The position numbers were made by a program, and so were the translations under genes. Positions 24,324 to 36,000 of a DNA stretch of 64,000 bases are shown here, piece by piece. The notes under the pieces were generated by a model. The model searched no databases. It was not told the DNA's origin and saw only the letters and a program-made list of their open reading frames with translations. The stretch comes from Colius striatus (Eukaryota; Chordata; Aves; Coliiformes; Coliidae). Every line of letters begins with the position of its first letter. Within the stretch, counting starts at the first letter, position 1. Location: positions 34,025,202-34,089,201 of the forward strand of contig NC_084767.1 of NCBI RefSeq assembly GCF_028858725.1, in the 5' to 3' direction.

Positions 24324-25488
24324 AGTAAAACAACCGTGCAAAACCTTCACCCGTTTTCCTGCCACCAACTTTAGAAGGCAAGGAAAGGAAAAAAACCACC
24401 CCAAATTAAAAAGTCCGTTGAAGAATGACTGCTAGAAGACAGTGCTTGTGTGTGTGTGTGACTCTGCAGTGCCACATCGCCATTTTTCACCCTTGAGGAA
24501 ACAGCTTTGTTATTTGTCTGTCTCCCTCGACAAATTAAGAGGCTCTCAAGTCAGCTCTAAAGCAACAGCAGCTTAAAGGACCGCGTATAACTCGCAAAGG
24601 TATCTTTGTAGATCACTGGCATTGAAAACATTTCCAAGTACTTGAACGTTCTGTGCGTTGGGCTTCACGGTGTCTCACGGTATCCTTTTACTAGTTTTGA
24701 ATCATGCTTTTGAGATCACGAAATACCTCCTGTAAAACAAACTACACGCAGCTCTTCCAGTAAGTGTACAGATCAGTCTTCCATACCCACAGAACGAAAA
24801 AAGACAAACAAACCTAACACAGCTTTCCACAATAACTAACCTTTGCTTCTGCTGCTCTTCACTACTGCTGCCAACATGGTAGTTTAAGTCACCAAGACCA
24901 ACCCTCTCGCCACAGCATCACCTCTCTCAGAGGAGCTCTCAAGCCCCTCGGCCAACTATCAGCCGTCACCTCACGTGCAATCTGCCTTACGTGGAAAAAG
25001 AGCAGCTAAGGATAAAACGGTTCTGAAACACAACAGCCTTGTACACACCAGCTCTCTAAACAAATTAAACCAGTCCTGGAATAGTTTCCAGTCCAGTGCC
25101 ACATGTCAGCATTGGAAATTATTGTCCCCTTTGCACTGCAGGAAAGTCTCCAGTATGTCCTTCTGCACGGCAGCAGTGTCAGCGTGGCAGTCAAACACTC
25201 AGTTGTATGCCTCTGTCTGCTTGCTATTGCCGCTGGTTACGTGGAAGAGACGGGAAGGTAACAGAGATGAAATAATTAAACCCTTTACCTGACTGACTGA
25301 AGTGTTATGACAAAACGTACTAAGTCTGGAGCAAGGCCTAAGAGTGTTAAGCAACGCTCCATACAGAACAGAGAAACTTTATCCCAGAGAGAGGGTACCG
25401 ATTAACTCTGCTTCGGTAACCTGTACCTGGCATGCCTTTGCCTTTCCCTTGCACTTAAGTTCTTTATTTTAAGAGGCAATATCTCAAA

Positions 25489-25785
25489 ATGGGAAATACT
25501 GGTCTGAAGCAGAGTGCGAGCCAGCTGGACCTGGACCTCCCAAGGACCACAAAGCATATATACGAGAGCGGAGTGTGCTATCGACCAAGTCCAAAGAGAG
25601 GGAAGAAGTTCATAATGGGAGGAACTGTGGGTAATCCTTCCTGTCCAAGGCCTCTCACGCATAGTCGGAACTCAAAATATACGTACTGTAGAGTCAGAGA
25701 TGTGGAACGAGTTGATTTTTTCCTACTTTATGAACGCAAACTGATGCCAAAATGCACGTTGAAGGTTTACAACAAGGAAGAGTAG
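25489..25785 (+). CDS. Unidentified 98-residue frame, copy 3
   Basis: Same sequence as copy 2 (Arg allele, both silent changes). The reading frame is open throughout. Confidence 0.4.
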   Translation: MGNTGLKQSASQLDLDLPRTTKHIYESGVCYRPSPKRGKKFIMGGTVGNPSCPRPLTHSRNSKYTYCRVRDVERVDFFLLYERKLMPKCTLKVYNKEE

Positions 25786-25862
25786 AACATTCCGCTTTTC
25801 CCAGTATGTCCAAGGTAGAGAACTTTTGATGTGTACAAATCATTTTCCCTTCCCTGCTATAG

Positions 25863-26822
25863 TCAGTTTAGGTTACGCTTTCGGTTGTTATCGCATATCC
25901 TTGCGTGGCGAGTTCCATTCACGACGAAGCTGCTGCCATCTGTGAACAGTTTCCATTCAGGGTTTTCAGGAGGATCATCCTTCAGGTCCTCTCTGCTGGA
26001 ATATGTATGTTCAATGGTTGCAACGCAGTCGTGTTCCAGTTGTTGCTCTTCCTGTGAGGTACTGGGAAACACTGCAGGATTTAGAAGGTTAGTCGTTTTC
26101 AACACTACATCATCCTGCGCAGTGAGAATTACCTGGTATTTCATCATTCGGCTCGGGGATAATCCATGTCCCCCCTTTTGCTCCAAGACTGTGGTTACCA
26201 TATGTGGCCCATAGACTGAAACAGCCCTTCCCAAGGTCAGCTTTCTTGCTTCTTGGATCAGTATGACGGTTACACCTACTGCTCGCAGGCAAGAAGGCCA
26301 TCCCCTGCTCACCAAGTCCTGTTGTTTGCAAAAATATCCCACCGGTCTCTTCCAGCTTCCTAGTTTCATGATACGGTGAATGAGACTTACAGCAGTTCCG
26401 CTTGCAAAGTAAACTGTAAAAAGCCTCCAAAGTGAAAAGGCCAGGGCTTGCGTGCTGACTTGGTGTGACACTGTGGTTCCTACCCTCTGCTCCACGTAAA
26501 CCCCACGCGTATGTGGTTTGTCCATCTCCTCGGGGACTTTGTCACCTCTCTGCGATGCTTCCAGCAGAGAGCTGTCCTCTCTTCCACGGGCTGGGGAAGG
26601 CAACTGCCGCGCTCCTGGGCACTCCGTGTCCTGAGAAGCTGCTGTGGCGGCAGTGCCGGAAAAGCGCGAGGGGGGCGGGGAAAGGCAGGTAGGAGGAGCT
26701 CTGGCAGCCACGGCCCTGCCTTCTCCTGGAGTTACGGGCTGCCGCACTACACACCGGGGCGGGTCTTCACCCTTGTCCCGAGGTGCTAGGCCGTGCTTGG
26801 GGCAGCGGCCGCCAGGCACCAC
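25863..26822 (-). mobile_element. Retroviral pol remnant, unit 4
   Basis: The frame is open. It carries K9, D16, G93, L170 and D311 as in unit 3, plus Gly205 (shared with units 6-8), with Ser224 and Ser276. Confidence 0.72.
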
Positions 26823-27369
26823 GGCTCAGAGGTAAGGCAGGCTACGCTCTGTTTTATGCTGGCACTTGCCACGTTTTAAAGCAAACAGCTTGTCTGGGCC
26901 CCGAAACTCTGAATTTGTAACAAATTCTCACAACAGCTCATCACTGAAGAAAGGTTGGGTGAAAGCGGGGAGGGGAGACTGGCGTAAGCATTAACTGAAA
27001 TAGCGGCAGCAGAATATTCAAAGCATAAACAAGGTGGGGTCAGGCTGGGGGCCCTTCCCTGCTACTCTCGGCTGCCCGACTTTTTAATTTCTTTTTCTCA
27101 ACAAATAAAGGGCACCTTTCTGTACGCTTCACGTGAAGGGCTGTCTCTGTTCCCTTCCCCAAAAGGGACACTGAAGGGGGAAAAAAACCCAAATCTGTCC
27201 TAGGTCTTTTTGCTCCTCTCAGGATGGTTAAATAAAACATAATTAAGAGAAGAATTCCTGGCTGTTAGGAGGCCTGTTTCACAAAATGCTTCCCACACGT
27301 GTTTAAAGTGCAAACAACCTGAGTTTATTTAACAGTCAAAACTCAGCTGAATTAACTTAGTTAACTAAC

Positions 27370-30300
27370 TTAATATTGTCTATGTTTCTTTGGTGGAAGG
27401 CAAAAAATGCCAGCCTTCTTAGGTGGAGGGGCGGTGCGTCTTTCTAAGGGGAAGAAGAAAGGATGTGTCAGAGCTTCTTCAAGAGTAATGCGCTTGGCTG
27501 GGTCGTACTCCAGCATCTTGCCAAGGAGGTCAAAGAGGTTCTGGTGGTCAGCGTCCTGGCAGGTCATGAATTCCTTCATCAAGAAAACAAAAAACGGGGG
27601 TTTTGGAATCTCATTAATTGCACTTCAAGCTCCCCTCCCCAAACCCCTTTCCCCTCTGTCCTCTTACCTTCAGTGGCTTACACTGGCTTAACATGTATCT
27701 AGCAGCTGGACTCCGTTGATCCCAATCCAGCCGGTCATGAGAGAAGTATCTGCGTTTCCTTAACCAAACAGACCACGGTTTGTTAACCAAAGATTTGGGC
27801 TTGTCCCTGCACTAGAACTTTTATCAGCATGTTTGTTCCCAGCTTGGGGACTGACTGGCCCTGTTGCACCTGCCTGACCAGCTTGGTCGATACAGCAAAA
27901 GGATAAATCTGAGCTTATTAGACTTTTAAAAAATTTCCTACGAAACCAGATCTGAAAATACATAAAACTATAGCAGTCCAGGGAGAGAAAAACATCGTTA
28001 CCTGCTTCTCTTGGCCATGTCATCTGGCAGGGGCCCCAGGACTCGCTCCATCATTGCCAGCTGCTCTTCGTCCCTCCTGGCCTAGAGGGAGAGCAAAAGA
28101 GACTTTTTTTTTTTTTCTGTGAGAGGAAGTTAACCACGGAGTAGCCTTACTTCAGCGCTGACTGTACGCTGCAGCCAAGAATCCACTTCAGATTCAAGAA
28201 AAAAAAAAAAAAGCTGTACTCATCTGTTTCCTGAAGAAAGTTGCCATGTACTGGAGGGGTTTTGCCCCTACGGTTCTCTCCAATTTGGCATTAAAGAGAA
28301 ACGCAGCTTCATTTCTTGCTCAGACCACTCCCCTTAGTTCCCACCTCCCCCTAGCATGTCTCCACCCAGCTAAGAAGTATTACACACGCAGCATCACTGT
28401 GGGGGTTCGCTGTTACCTACATCAAACAGTGTGGATCCAGTGTAGTATTCCACGAGGACACATCCAATGCTCCAAACGTCACAGGGTTGTGACCACCCCA
28501 GTCCTGTGAAAAAGATGCAGCAGGTTCACGTTTATAGCACCCTGCAAACAGTTCAACAGCTCAAGCAAGATACGCAACACTGCTGTAGCCTAACAAACAG
28601 GCGTCTTCTGACCTAGGATGACTTCAGGAGCTCTGTAATATCTCGTGGACACCAGACTGCTGTGATACTCAGCGTCATATACCGCGTTGCCGAAGTCCAC
28701 GACTTTGACGGCTGGATCTTTTATGGTGCGTTCATTGCATTTCTAAATTGAAACAGGGAGACGCAAGTGACCAAATAAACCCTGACAGTGGCCAAGGGAG
28801 AGGTGGGGAAGACGACGGCAACTCACCCATTTGTGGCTATACTTTTTAACATAGTCTGAGTTCACAAATACAATGTTTTCTGGTTTCAGATCTGTATGAG
28901 TCAACTTCTTCAGGTGCAAAACTGCCATGTAACAAACACAGTTAGCCAACTCTGTCAAGAGAATGTAACAAACAAAGCAAAAAAAAACAAACCAAACCAC
29001 CCCACAAAAAACTTACAGTTCACAGATTCGCAGATCTGATATGCCATCTGTCTAATGTGGTCCAGCTCAAAGGGCAGAAAGCCATTCTGTTTAAGGAAGT
29101 CATAGGTGCTGAGCCCCAGCAGCTCAAAAACAATGCAGACGTGGTCACGGTACGTAAACCATTCTAACATCCGGACGCAGTGACTGCAAAAGCAGGGAAA
29201 TACAGCAAGTTGCGTGACACTCAGATCCACACGTTGTACGTTGCAGAAAGTGACATCGCAGACACTTGAAAGCCAAAACAAAAGGACAGACGGCTTTGTA
29301 CACTTACTATCTACCGTTGGGATCCACTGCCTTTAAATGCTGCAGCACCTGTACTTCTAAGTGAGCTGCCTCCGTGCACGTAGGGACATTTTTTATTATT
29401 TTCACAGCTACGTGCCTGTTGTGGCTGAAAAGACAGGTTTCAGCAGTGATCAGAACAATTAGCTTTAATGCAGAATATTCGGTAATTATCACCACATACA
29501 TAGTTTGTAACAATGGCAACCTTATGGTGAAGAGGTGGGGAGTTTTTTTAAGTACGCACTGACTTCACGTAACCAAGCTTCATCTATGCACAACCACACC
29601 TGAAATATAACCTTTACATTTTAAAAAACACATTCAATGCCTTCTACGTCAGTATTAAAGGCTAAAGGCCCCACTCACCTCTTCCTTTGTATTTACGACT
29701 GTAAACACTCTAGTTTTGTGCCAGTTTGCGCACAGCAAAAACGCCGTGAAACACAAAATGACAATTACATCATCACACGATGTCAGGGACCTTGCTCCTC
29801 ATACAGCCCAGGGGATGGTGCCGGCCCCAGCACTGCCCAGGCTGGGGGATGCTTCACCCTTCTGTGTCCAGGCCCCCAGACCATGACCTCTCCCAGGCTG
29901 AGGCGTGCCGGCAGAAGACGCCCCGTCGCCCCATCCACCAGTCCTGCCCAACCCTTGCGTCTGGGAGCTGGTTTTAGCACGACATGGCAACAGACATCGG
30001 CGTCTGGGAACGGCTCGTGGCCTTACGCAGAGCAGCAGACGAGGACGTAACGGTAAAACCTGACACAACGGGGAGGCGCTTCACAAACCACACCGTGATG
30101 GCGACGGGAAGAGAAATTACATGCCTTCAGTGAAAGACTTACTCTTCACGATCGATGCATTCCACTACTTTTCCAAAGGCACCCGTACCCAAAGTCGCCA
30201 CCACCTCATCTGTAGAGAAAAGAACTCTCAGGCACGGAAGCTGTGAACTTACTCAGCTATTATAAAACCAAGCAAACAAAAATAAACCCAAAAGCCTAAG

Positions 30301-31851
30301 TGCTATCACTGAAGCTACCCTAGGCTGTGCTGCTTTAAATTGTAAATCTGTTTTGAGAGATGTTATTGGACAACTCTCATGCAGGTGCATTGCCGGGGAT
30401 CTCCTTCATTAACTTACTATTTTTGGGGGTGAAAAATGGCAGAAAGGAGAAAAAAAAAAAAAAAGTATTCAGGTCTACAGAAAAAGAGTAACAATCCCCA
30501 CCTCCAAACAAAAACGTTAAGACAGAAAGGAAAGGCTTCCAAAGCACCCCTCACAGCTTACGCTAAAAGGACTTATTCTATCTGAAAAGTTAATAAATTT
30601 TAAAAAGTGTTCTATACATCTTGCACTTAGTCTGTCTCCACTCTGACAGATCAGGTGACCCTCCTCATCCTCTACGTTCTCGGATCCTCTCTCTCGAAGA
30701 CTCTTCTGGAACCACAGACAATCAATAAACCCGAGTGAATTCAGGTCACGCTACAAAATTCATGCAGCAGGGAGATAGTCGGGTAGTCAGATACACGTCG
30801 GGACACAAACAGTCGGCAGCAGCAATTTCAAATGCCGTCCCCGGAAATTCACAGGGCACGTAGTTCTACAGATTTCTCAATGACTTAAAACACCTTACTA
30901 AATAAATTTTCTAAAAAGTAAAAATCTGACATAATCTTCTTGCTCTTTCTGTGATACTTAGTCAAAAAGCACGCTTAGAAGTTTGTGCTTGGATTTTTGA
31001 GTTGGGCTGAGATCGATGCTTATCATAATAAAAATTCTGAAGGCATGAAAGCAACGTTGCATTTCACGTATTCCAGTTGATGGTTACTACTCATCAATCT
31101 GTTCAAATACATCTAATGAACAAATCAAGACTGTGTTCTGTGGTATTACACACGTACCTACAAACTACACGTTTTCGATGGAGGCAATAAAAGCTCAGCA
31201 AAAAACAATCTCCAAACATTAGCTAAAGGGATAAACAGTTATCAACAGAATTCCCCAAGTCCCCCCACTCCAGTACTACTGCTGCCCAGCCGAGAATCCA
31301 TCTCTTTGAAAGAAAAGGATATCCTAACAATTTGTCACACCTCCTGTGGATGTGGAAGATGGGTACAGTAAGGAGTGTCGGCTCTCCTTTTGCGAGTAGC
31401 CTTCCCATCACTTCCCGACGCTTTGGCACTGCCATGCCCACCACATTCTTTCCGTTCTGTAGCACTGTGCAACTGGTCTCCTTCGCTTGCAGACTGGGTT
31501 TCTGAAGGGCTTCTGCAGAGGATCAAAGCAACGTAATAAGAATCATTCTAATAGCCCTATCAAGACAGATCTTTTTAGTGGTTTAAAGCTGTAAGACATC
31601 TTCCTTGAAAGATCTCCAACCCAAAAACTAATACGTTATCAGATGAGCAGATGAGAAAAATAGAACCTTAAAACATCAGCTTGCTGATACTGCTGATGCC
31701 AGAAATTAAAAAGCCGTTACCTGCAGTGCTTCTTCCTCTTTTGTGCAGGAGTTAATGATGTCCTCTTTCTCTTAGAAGAGGCACCAGATCCTTTGGAACC
31801 ACAACTTTCTCTTTTACCCTGCTTGGAACTAGGTTGCTTGGAAGGAAACAT
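27370..31851 (-). CDS. CLK-type LAMMER kinase, copy 4, intact
   Basis: Exons 5' to 3': 31851-31721, 31512-31341, 30705-30618, 30209-30143, 29424-29308, 29183-29017, 28921-28827, 28742-28613, 28503-28421, 28081-28002, 27758-27668 and 27573-27370. There is a silent TAT-to-TAC change in coding exon 9, also present in copies 5-8. Arg471 becomes His near the extreme C-terminus, shared only with copy 5. The AATAAA signal is at 27324-27329. Confidence 0.92.
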
Positions 31852-32157
31852 CTGTAACAAAGATACTTTGCTCTTTTAATTACATCCCACAGATGAAGAA
31901 TTCATTTTCAAAATTAGCACTCTGATGAAGGCTGCATTTTTCTTCAAGCACCAGCAACCTACTTCTTAGAAGCAGTTTTTAAAAGATAGTAGTATGGCTG
32001 GGACACTAAACGTACCCAGCGGATGCTGTTTCTGCAAAGCTGCTCGGGCACCCGAAGGTGCCGAGAAGGCAGGCTGCCGTGGACTTTGGAAGTACGGCAT
32101 ACTACTATCGCCCAGCGTCCCTTCAGAACACTTCAGGAACCTGTCGGAAACTTTTAC

Positions 32158-32954
32158 CTTGTTTCTTCCCACAGACGCCCGGAGAACTCCTGATGCCGAG
32201 TCAAAATGGCAACAAGGCTTCGGTTATGTCTCGCGGCTAACGCCTAATGCAGAGTGAAAACGACAAAACTTCGGCGCCAAGTTTTATCAGTCGCTACACG
32301 TGCCCGTTGCTTCCCTTTCCAATCGTAACCGGACTCTTGCTCCCAAGCCGCGTCTCCGGCCGCCGCGCCGGGGCTGGGGGCAGCCGTGACGCTCCACGGC
32401 GAGAGACGGCGGCGCAGGGCGGGCAGACGCCGTGCCCCCTCCCGCGGCAGGCTCCCCTCTCCGGGCCAGGGCCACGGCCACGGCCTCCCCGCTAAACACA
32501 CCGAAGCCATTTTCTCCCCGCCCGGCACAAGCAGCGGGCAGATAACGTCGTGTCTTGCAGCGAGGCGGGGTCACCTAGGCGCCCCCGCCCCCGGCCGCCC
32601 TCCCACCGCGGCAGCAGCCAACCTCCCTCCCTCTCTCCGCGCCTGCCTCCCTCCGCCCCGCCCCGGCCCGCCTGCCCGGCCCCCGACGCCGTCCCTCGGC
32701 TCTGCCCCGCCGCCCGCGCTCCTCCCCTCGCCCCCACCTCCGCTCTGTCTGACGGCGACACACGGAATGAAGCAGCCGCCAGCCTGCAGCCCGCGGCCAG
32801 CGGCGTGGCGTTGCTAGGACGCGCCTGGCCTTGGGCTGCTGGGTCACAAACCCCGCACACGCGGCTTCGCGGGAGGAGGGCTCCCCCCCACCCGCACCCC
32901 CATCGCGGGACGGGACCGGCTCCCCGACTCTCGCTGCCCGCCTCGTGGCCTTGA
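32158..32954 (-). promoter_or_regulatory. CpG island/promoter, unit 4
   Basis: Island with the full hexamer tract and a C-run broken by a T near 32882. Just downstream, a short change near 31985 alters an AAGAAG stretch without touching the donor. Confidence 0.58.
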
Positions 32955-34119
32955 AGTAAAACAACCGTGCAAAACCTTCACCCGTTTTCCTGCCACCAAC
33001 TTTAGAAGGCAAGGAAAGGAAAAAAACCACCCCAAATTAAAAAGTCCGTTGAAGAATGACTGCTAGAAGACAGTGCTTGTGTGTGTGCGTGACTCTGCAG
33101 TGCCACATCGCCATTTTTCACCCTTGAGGAAACAGCTTTGTTATTTGTCTGTCTCCCTCGACAAATTAAGAGGCTCTCAAGTCAGCTCTAAAGCAACAGC
33201 AGCTTAAAGGACCGCGTATAACTCGCAAAGGTATCTTTGTAGATCACTGGCATTGAAAACATTTCCAAGTACTTGAACGTTCTGTGCGTTGGGCTTCACG
33301 GTGTCTCACGGTATCCTTTTACTAGTTTTGAATCATGCTTTTGAGATCACGAAATACCTCCTGTAAAACAAACTACACGCAGCTCTTCCAGTAAGTGTAC
33401 AGATCAGTCTTCCATACCCACAGAACGAAAAAAGACAAACAAACCTAACACAGCTTTCCACAATAACTAACCTTTGCTTCTGCTGCTCTTCACTACTGCT
33501 GCCAACATGGTAGTTTAAGTCACCAAGACCAACCCTCTCGCCACAGCATCACCTCTCTCAGAGGAGCTCTCAAGCCCCTCGGCCAACTATCAGCCGTCAC
33601 CTCACGTGCAATCTGCCTTACGTGGAAAAAGAGCAGCTAAGGATAAAACGGTTCTGAAACACAACAGCCTTGTACACACCAGCTCTCTAAACAAATTAAA
33701 CCAGTCCTGGAATAGTTTCCAGTCCAGTGCCACATGTCAGCATTGGAAATTATTGTCCCCTTTGCACTGCAGGAAAGTCTCCAGTATGTCCTTCTGCACG
33801 GCAGCAGTGTCAGCGTGGCAGTCAAACACTCAGTTGTATGCCTCTGTCTGCTTGCTATTGCCGCTGGTTACGTGGAAGAGACGGGAAGGTAACAGAGATG
33901 AAATAATTAAACCCTTTACCTGACTGACTGAAGTGTTATGACAAAACGTACTAAGTCTGGAGCAAGGCCTAAGAGTGTTAAGCAACGCTCCATACAGAAC
34001 AGAGAAACTTTATCCCAGAGAGAGGGTACCGATTAACTCTGCTTCGGTAACCTGTACCTGGCATGCCTTTGCCTTTCCCTTGCACTTAAGTTCTTTATTT
34101 TAAGAGGCAATATCTCAAA

Positions 34120-34416
34120 ATGGGAAATACTGGTCTGAAGCAGAGTGCGAGCCAGCTGGACCTGGACCTCCCAAGGACTACAAAGCATATATACGAGAGC
34201 GGAGTGTGCTATCAACCAAGTCCAAAGAGAGGGAAGAAGTTCATAATGGGAGGAACTGTGGGTAATCCTTCCTGTCCAAGGCCTCTCACGCATAGTCGGA
34301 ACTCAAAATATACGTACTGTAGAGTCAGAGATGTGGAACGAGTTGATTTTTTCCTACTTTATGAACGCAAACTGATGCCAAAATGCACGTTGAAAGTTTA
34401 CAACAAGGAAGAGTAG
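34120..34416 (+). CDS. Unidentified 98-residue frame, copy 4
   Basis: Matches copy 1 (Gln allele, ACT, AAA), although the unit around it belongs to the 4-5 group. Confidence 0.4.
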   Translation: MGNTGLKQSASQLDLDLPRTTKHIYESGVCYQPSPKRGKKFIMGGTVGNPSCPRPLTHSRNSKYTYCRVRDVERVDFFLLYERKLMPKCTLKVYNKEE

Positions 34417-34493
34417 AACATTCCGCTTTTCCCAGTATGTCCAAGGTAGAGAACTTTTGATGTGTACAAATCATTTTCCCTTCCCTGCTTTAG

Positions 34494-35453
34494 TCAGTTT
34501 AGGTTACGCTTTCGGTTGTTACCGCATATCCTTGCGTGGCGAGTTCCATTCACGACGAAGCTGCTGCCATCTGTGAACAGTTTCCATTCAGGGTTTTCAG
34601 GAGGATCATCCTTCAGGTCCTCTCTGCTGGAATATGTATGTTCAATGGTTGCAACGCAGTCGTGTTCCAGTTGTTGCTCTTCCTGTGAGGTACTGGGAAA
34701 CACTGCAGGATTTAGAAGGTTAGTCGTTTTCAACACTACATCATCCTGCGCAGTGAGAATTACCTGGTATTTCATCATTCGGCTCGGGGATAATCCATGT
34801 CCCCCCTTTTGCTCCAAGACTGTGGTTACCATATGTGGCACATAGACTGAAACAGCCCTTCCCAAGGTCAGCTTTCTTGCTTCTTGGATCAGTATGACGG
34901 TTACACCTACTGCTCGCAGGCAAGAAGGCCATCCCCTGCTCACCGAGTCCTGTTGTTTGCAAAAATATCCCACCGGTCTCTTCCAGCTTCCTAGTTTCAT
35001 GATACGGTGAATGAGACTTACAGCAGTTCCGCTTGCAAAGTAAACTGTAAAAAGCCTCCAAAGTGAAAAGGCCAGGGCTTGCGTGCTGACTTGGTGTGAC
35101 ACTGTGGTTCCTACCCTCTGCTCCACGTAAACCCCACGCGTATGTGGTTTGTCCATCTCCTCGGGGACTTTGTCACCTCTCTGCGATGCTTCCAGCAGAG
35201 AGCTGTCCTCTCTTCCACGGGCTGGGGAAGGCAACTGCCGCGCTCCTGGGCACTCCGTGTCCTGAGAAGCTGCTGTGGCGGCAGTGCCGGAAAAGCGCGA
35301 GGGGGGCGGGGAAAGGCAGGTAGGAGGAGCTCTGGCAGCCACGGCCCTGCCTTCTCCTGGAGTTACGGGCTGCCGCACTACACACCGGGGCGGGTCTTCA
35401 CCCTTGTCCCGAGGTGCTAGGCCGTGCTTGGGGCAGCGGCCGCCAGGCACCAC
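34494..35453 (-). mobile_element. Retroviral pol remnant, unit 5
   Basis: The frame is open. It mixes K9, D16 and G93 at the 5' part with S170, V205 and G311 at the 3' part, which looks like a conversion product. Confidence 0.72.
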
Positions 35454-36000
35454 GGCTCAGAGGTAAGGCAGGCTACGCTCTGTTTTATGCTGGCACTTGC
35501 CACGTTTTAAAGCAAACAGCTTGTCTGGGCCCCGAAACTCTGAATTTGTAACAAATTCTCACAACAGCTCATCACTGAAGAAAGGTTGGGTGAAAGCGGG
35601 GAGGGGAGACTGGCGTAAGCATTAACTGAAATAGCGGCAGCAGAATATTCAAAGCATAAACAAGGTGGGGTCAGGCTGGGGGCCCTTCCCTGCTACTCTC
35701 GGCTGCCCGACTTTTTAATTTCTTTTTCTCAACAAATAAAGGGCACCTTTCTGTACGCTTCACGTGAAGGGCTGTCTCTGTTCCCTTCCCCAAAAGGGAC
35801 ACTGAAGGGGGAAAAAAACCCAAATCTGTCCTAGGTCTTTTTGCTCCTCTCAGGATGGTTAAATAAAACATAATTAAGAGAAGAATTCCTGGCTGTTAGG
35901 AGGCCTGTTTCACAAAATGCTTCCCACACGTGTTTAAAGTGCAAACAACCTGAGTTTATTTAACAGTCAAAACTCAGCTGAATTAACTTAGTTAACTAAC

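Larger units (their letters stand above)
17265..25886. repeat. Array unit 3
   Basis: 8622 bp, the shortest full unit. It has the same 9-bp deletion and four-repeat CTAT tract (21942-21957) as unit 2. In addition it has a private 6-bp contraction in the CpG island near 23845, where one CCACGG-type hexamer is missing. Confidence 0.97.
25887..34517. repeat. Array unit 4
   Basis: 8631 bp. The CTAT tract is reduced to one repeat near 30582 with loss of adjacent bases, the 9-bp segment is present, and the A-run near 30450 is expanded and preceded by GAG. These features are shared with unit 5, and the two are near-identical neighbours. Confidence 0.97.
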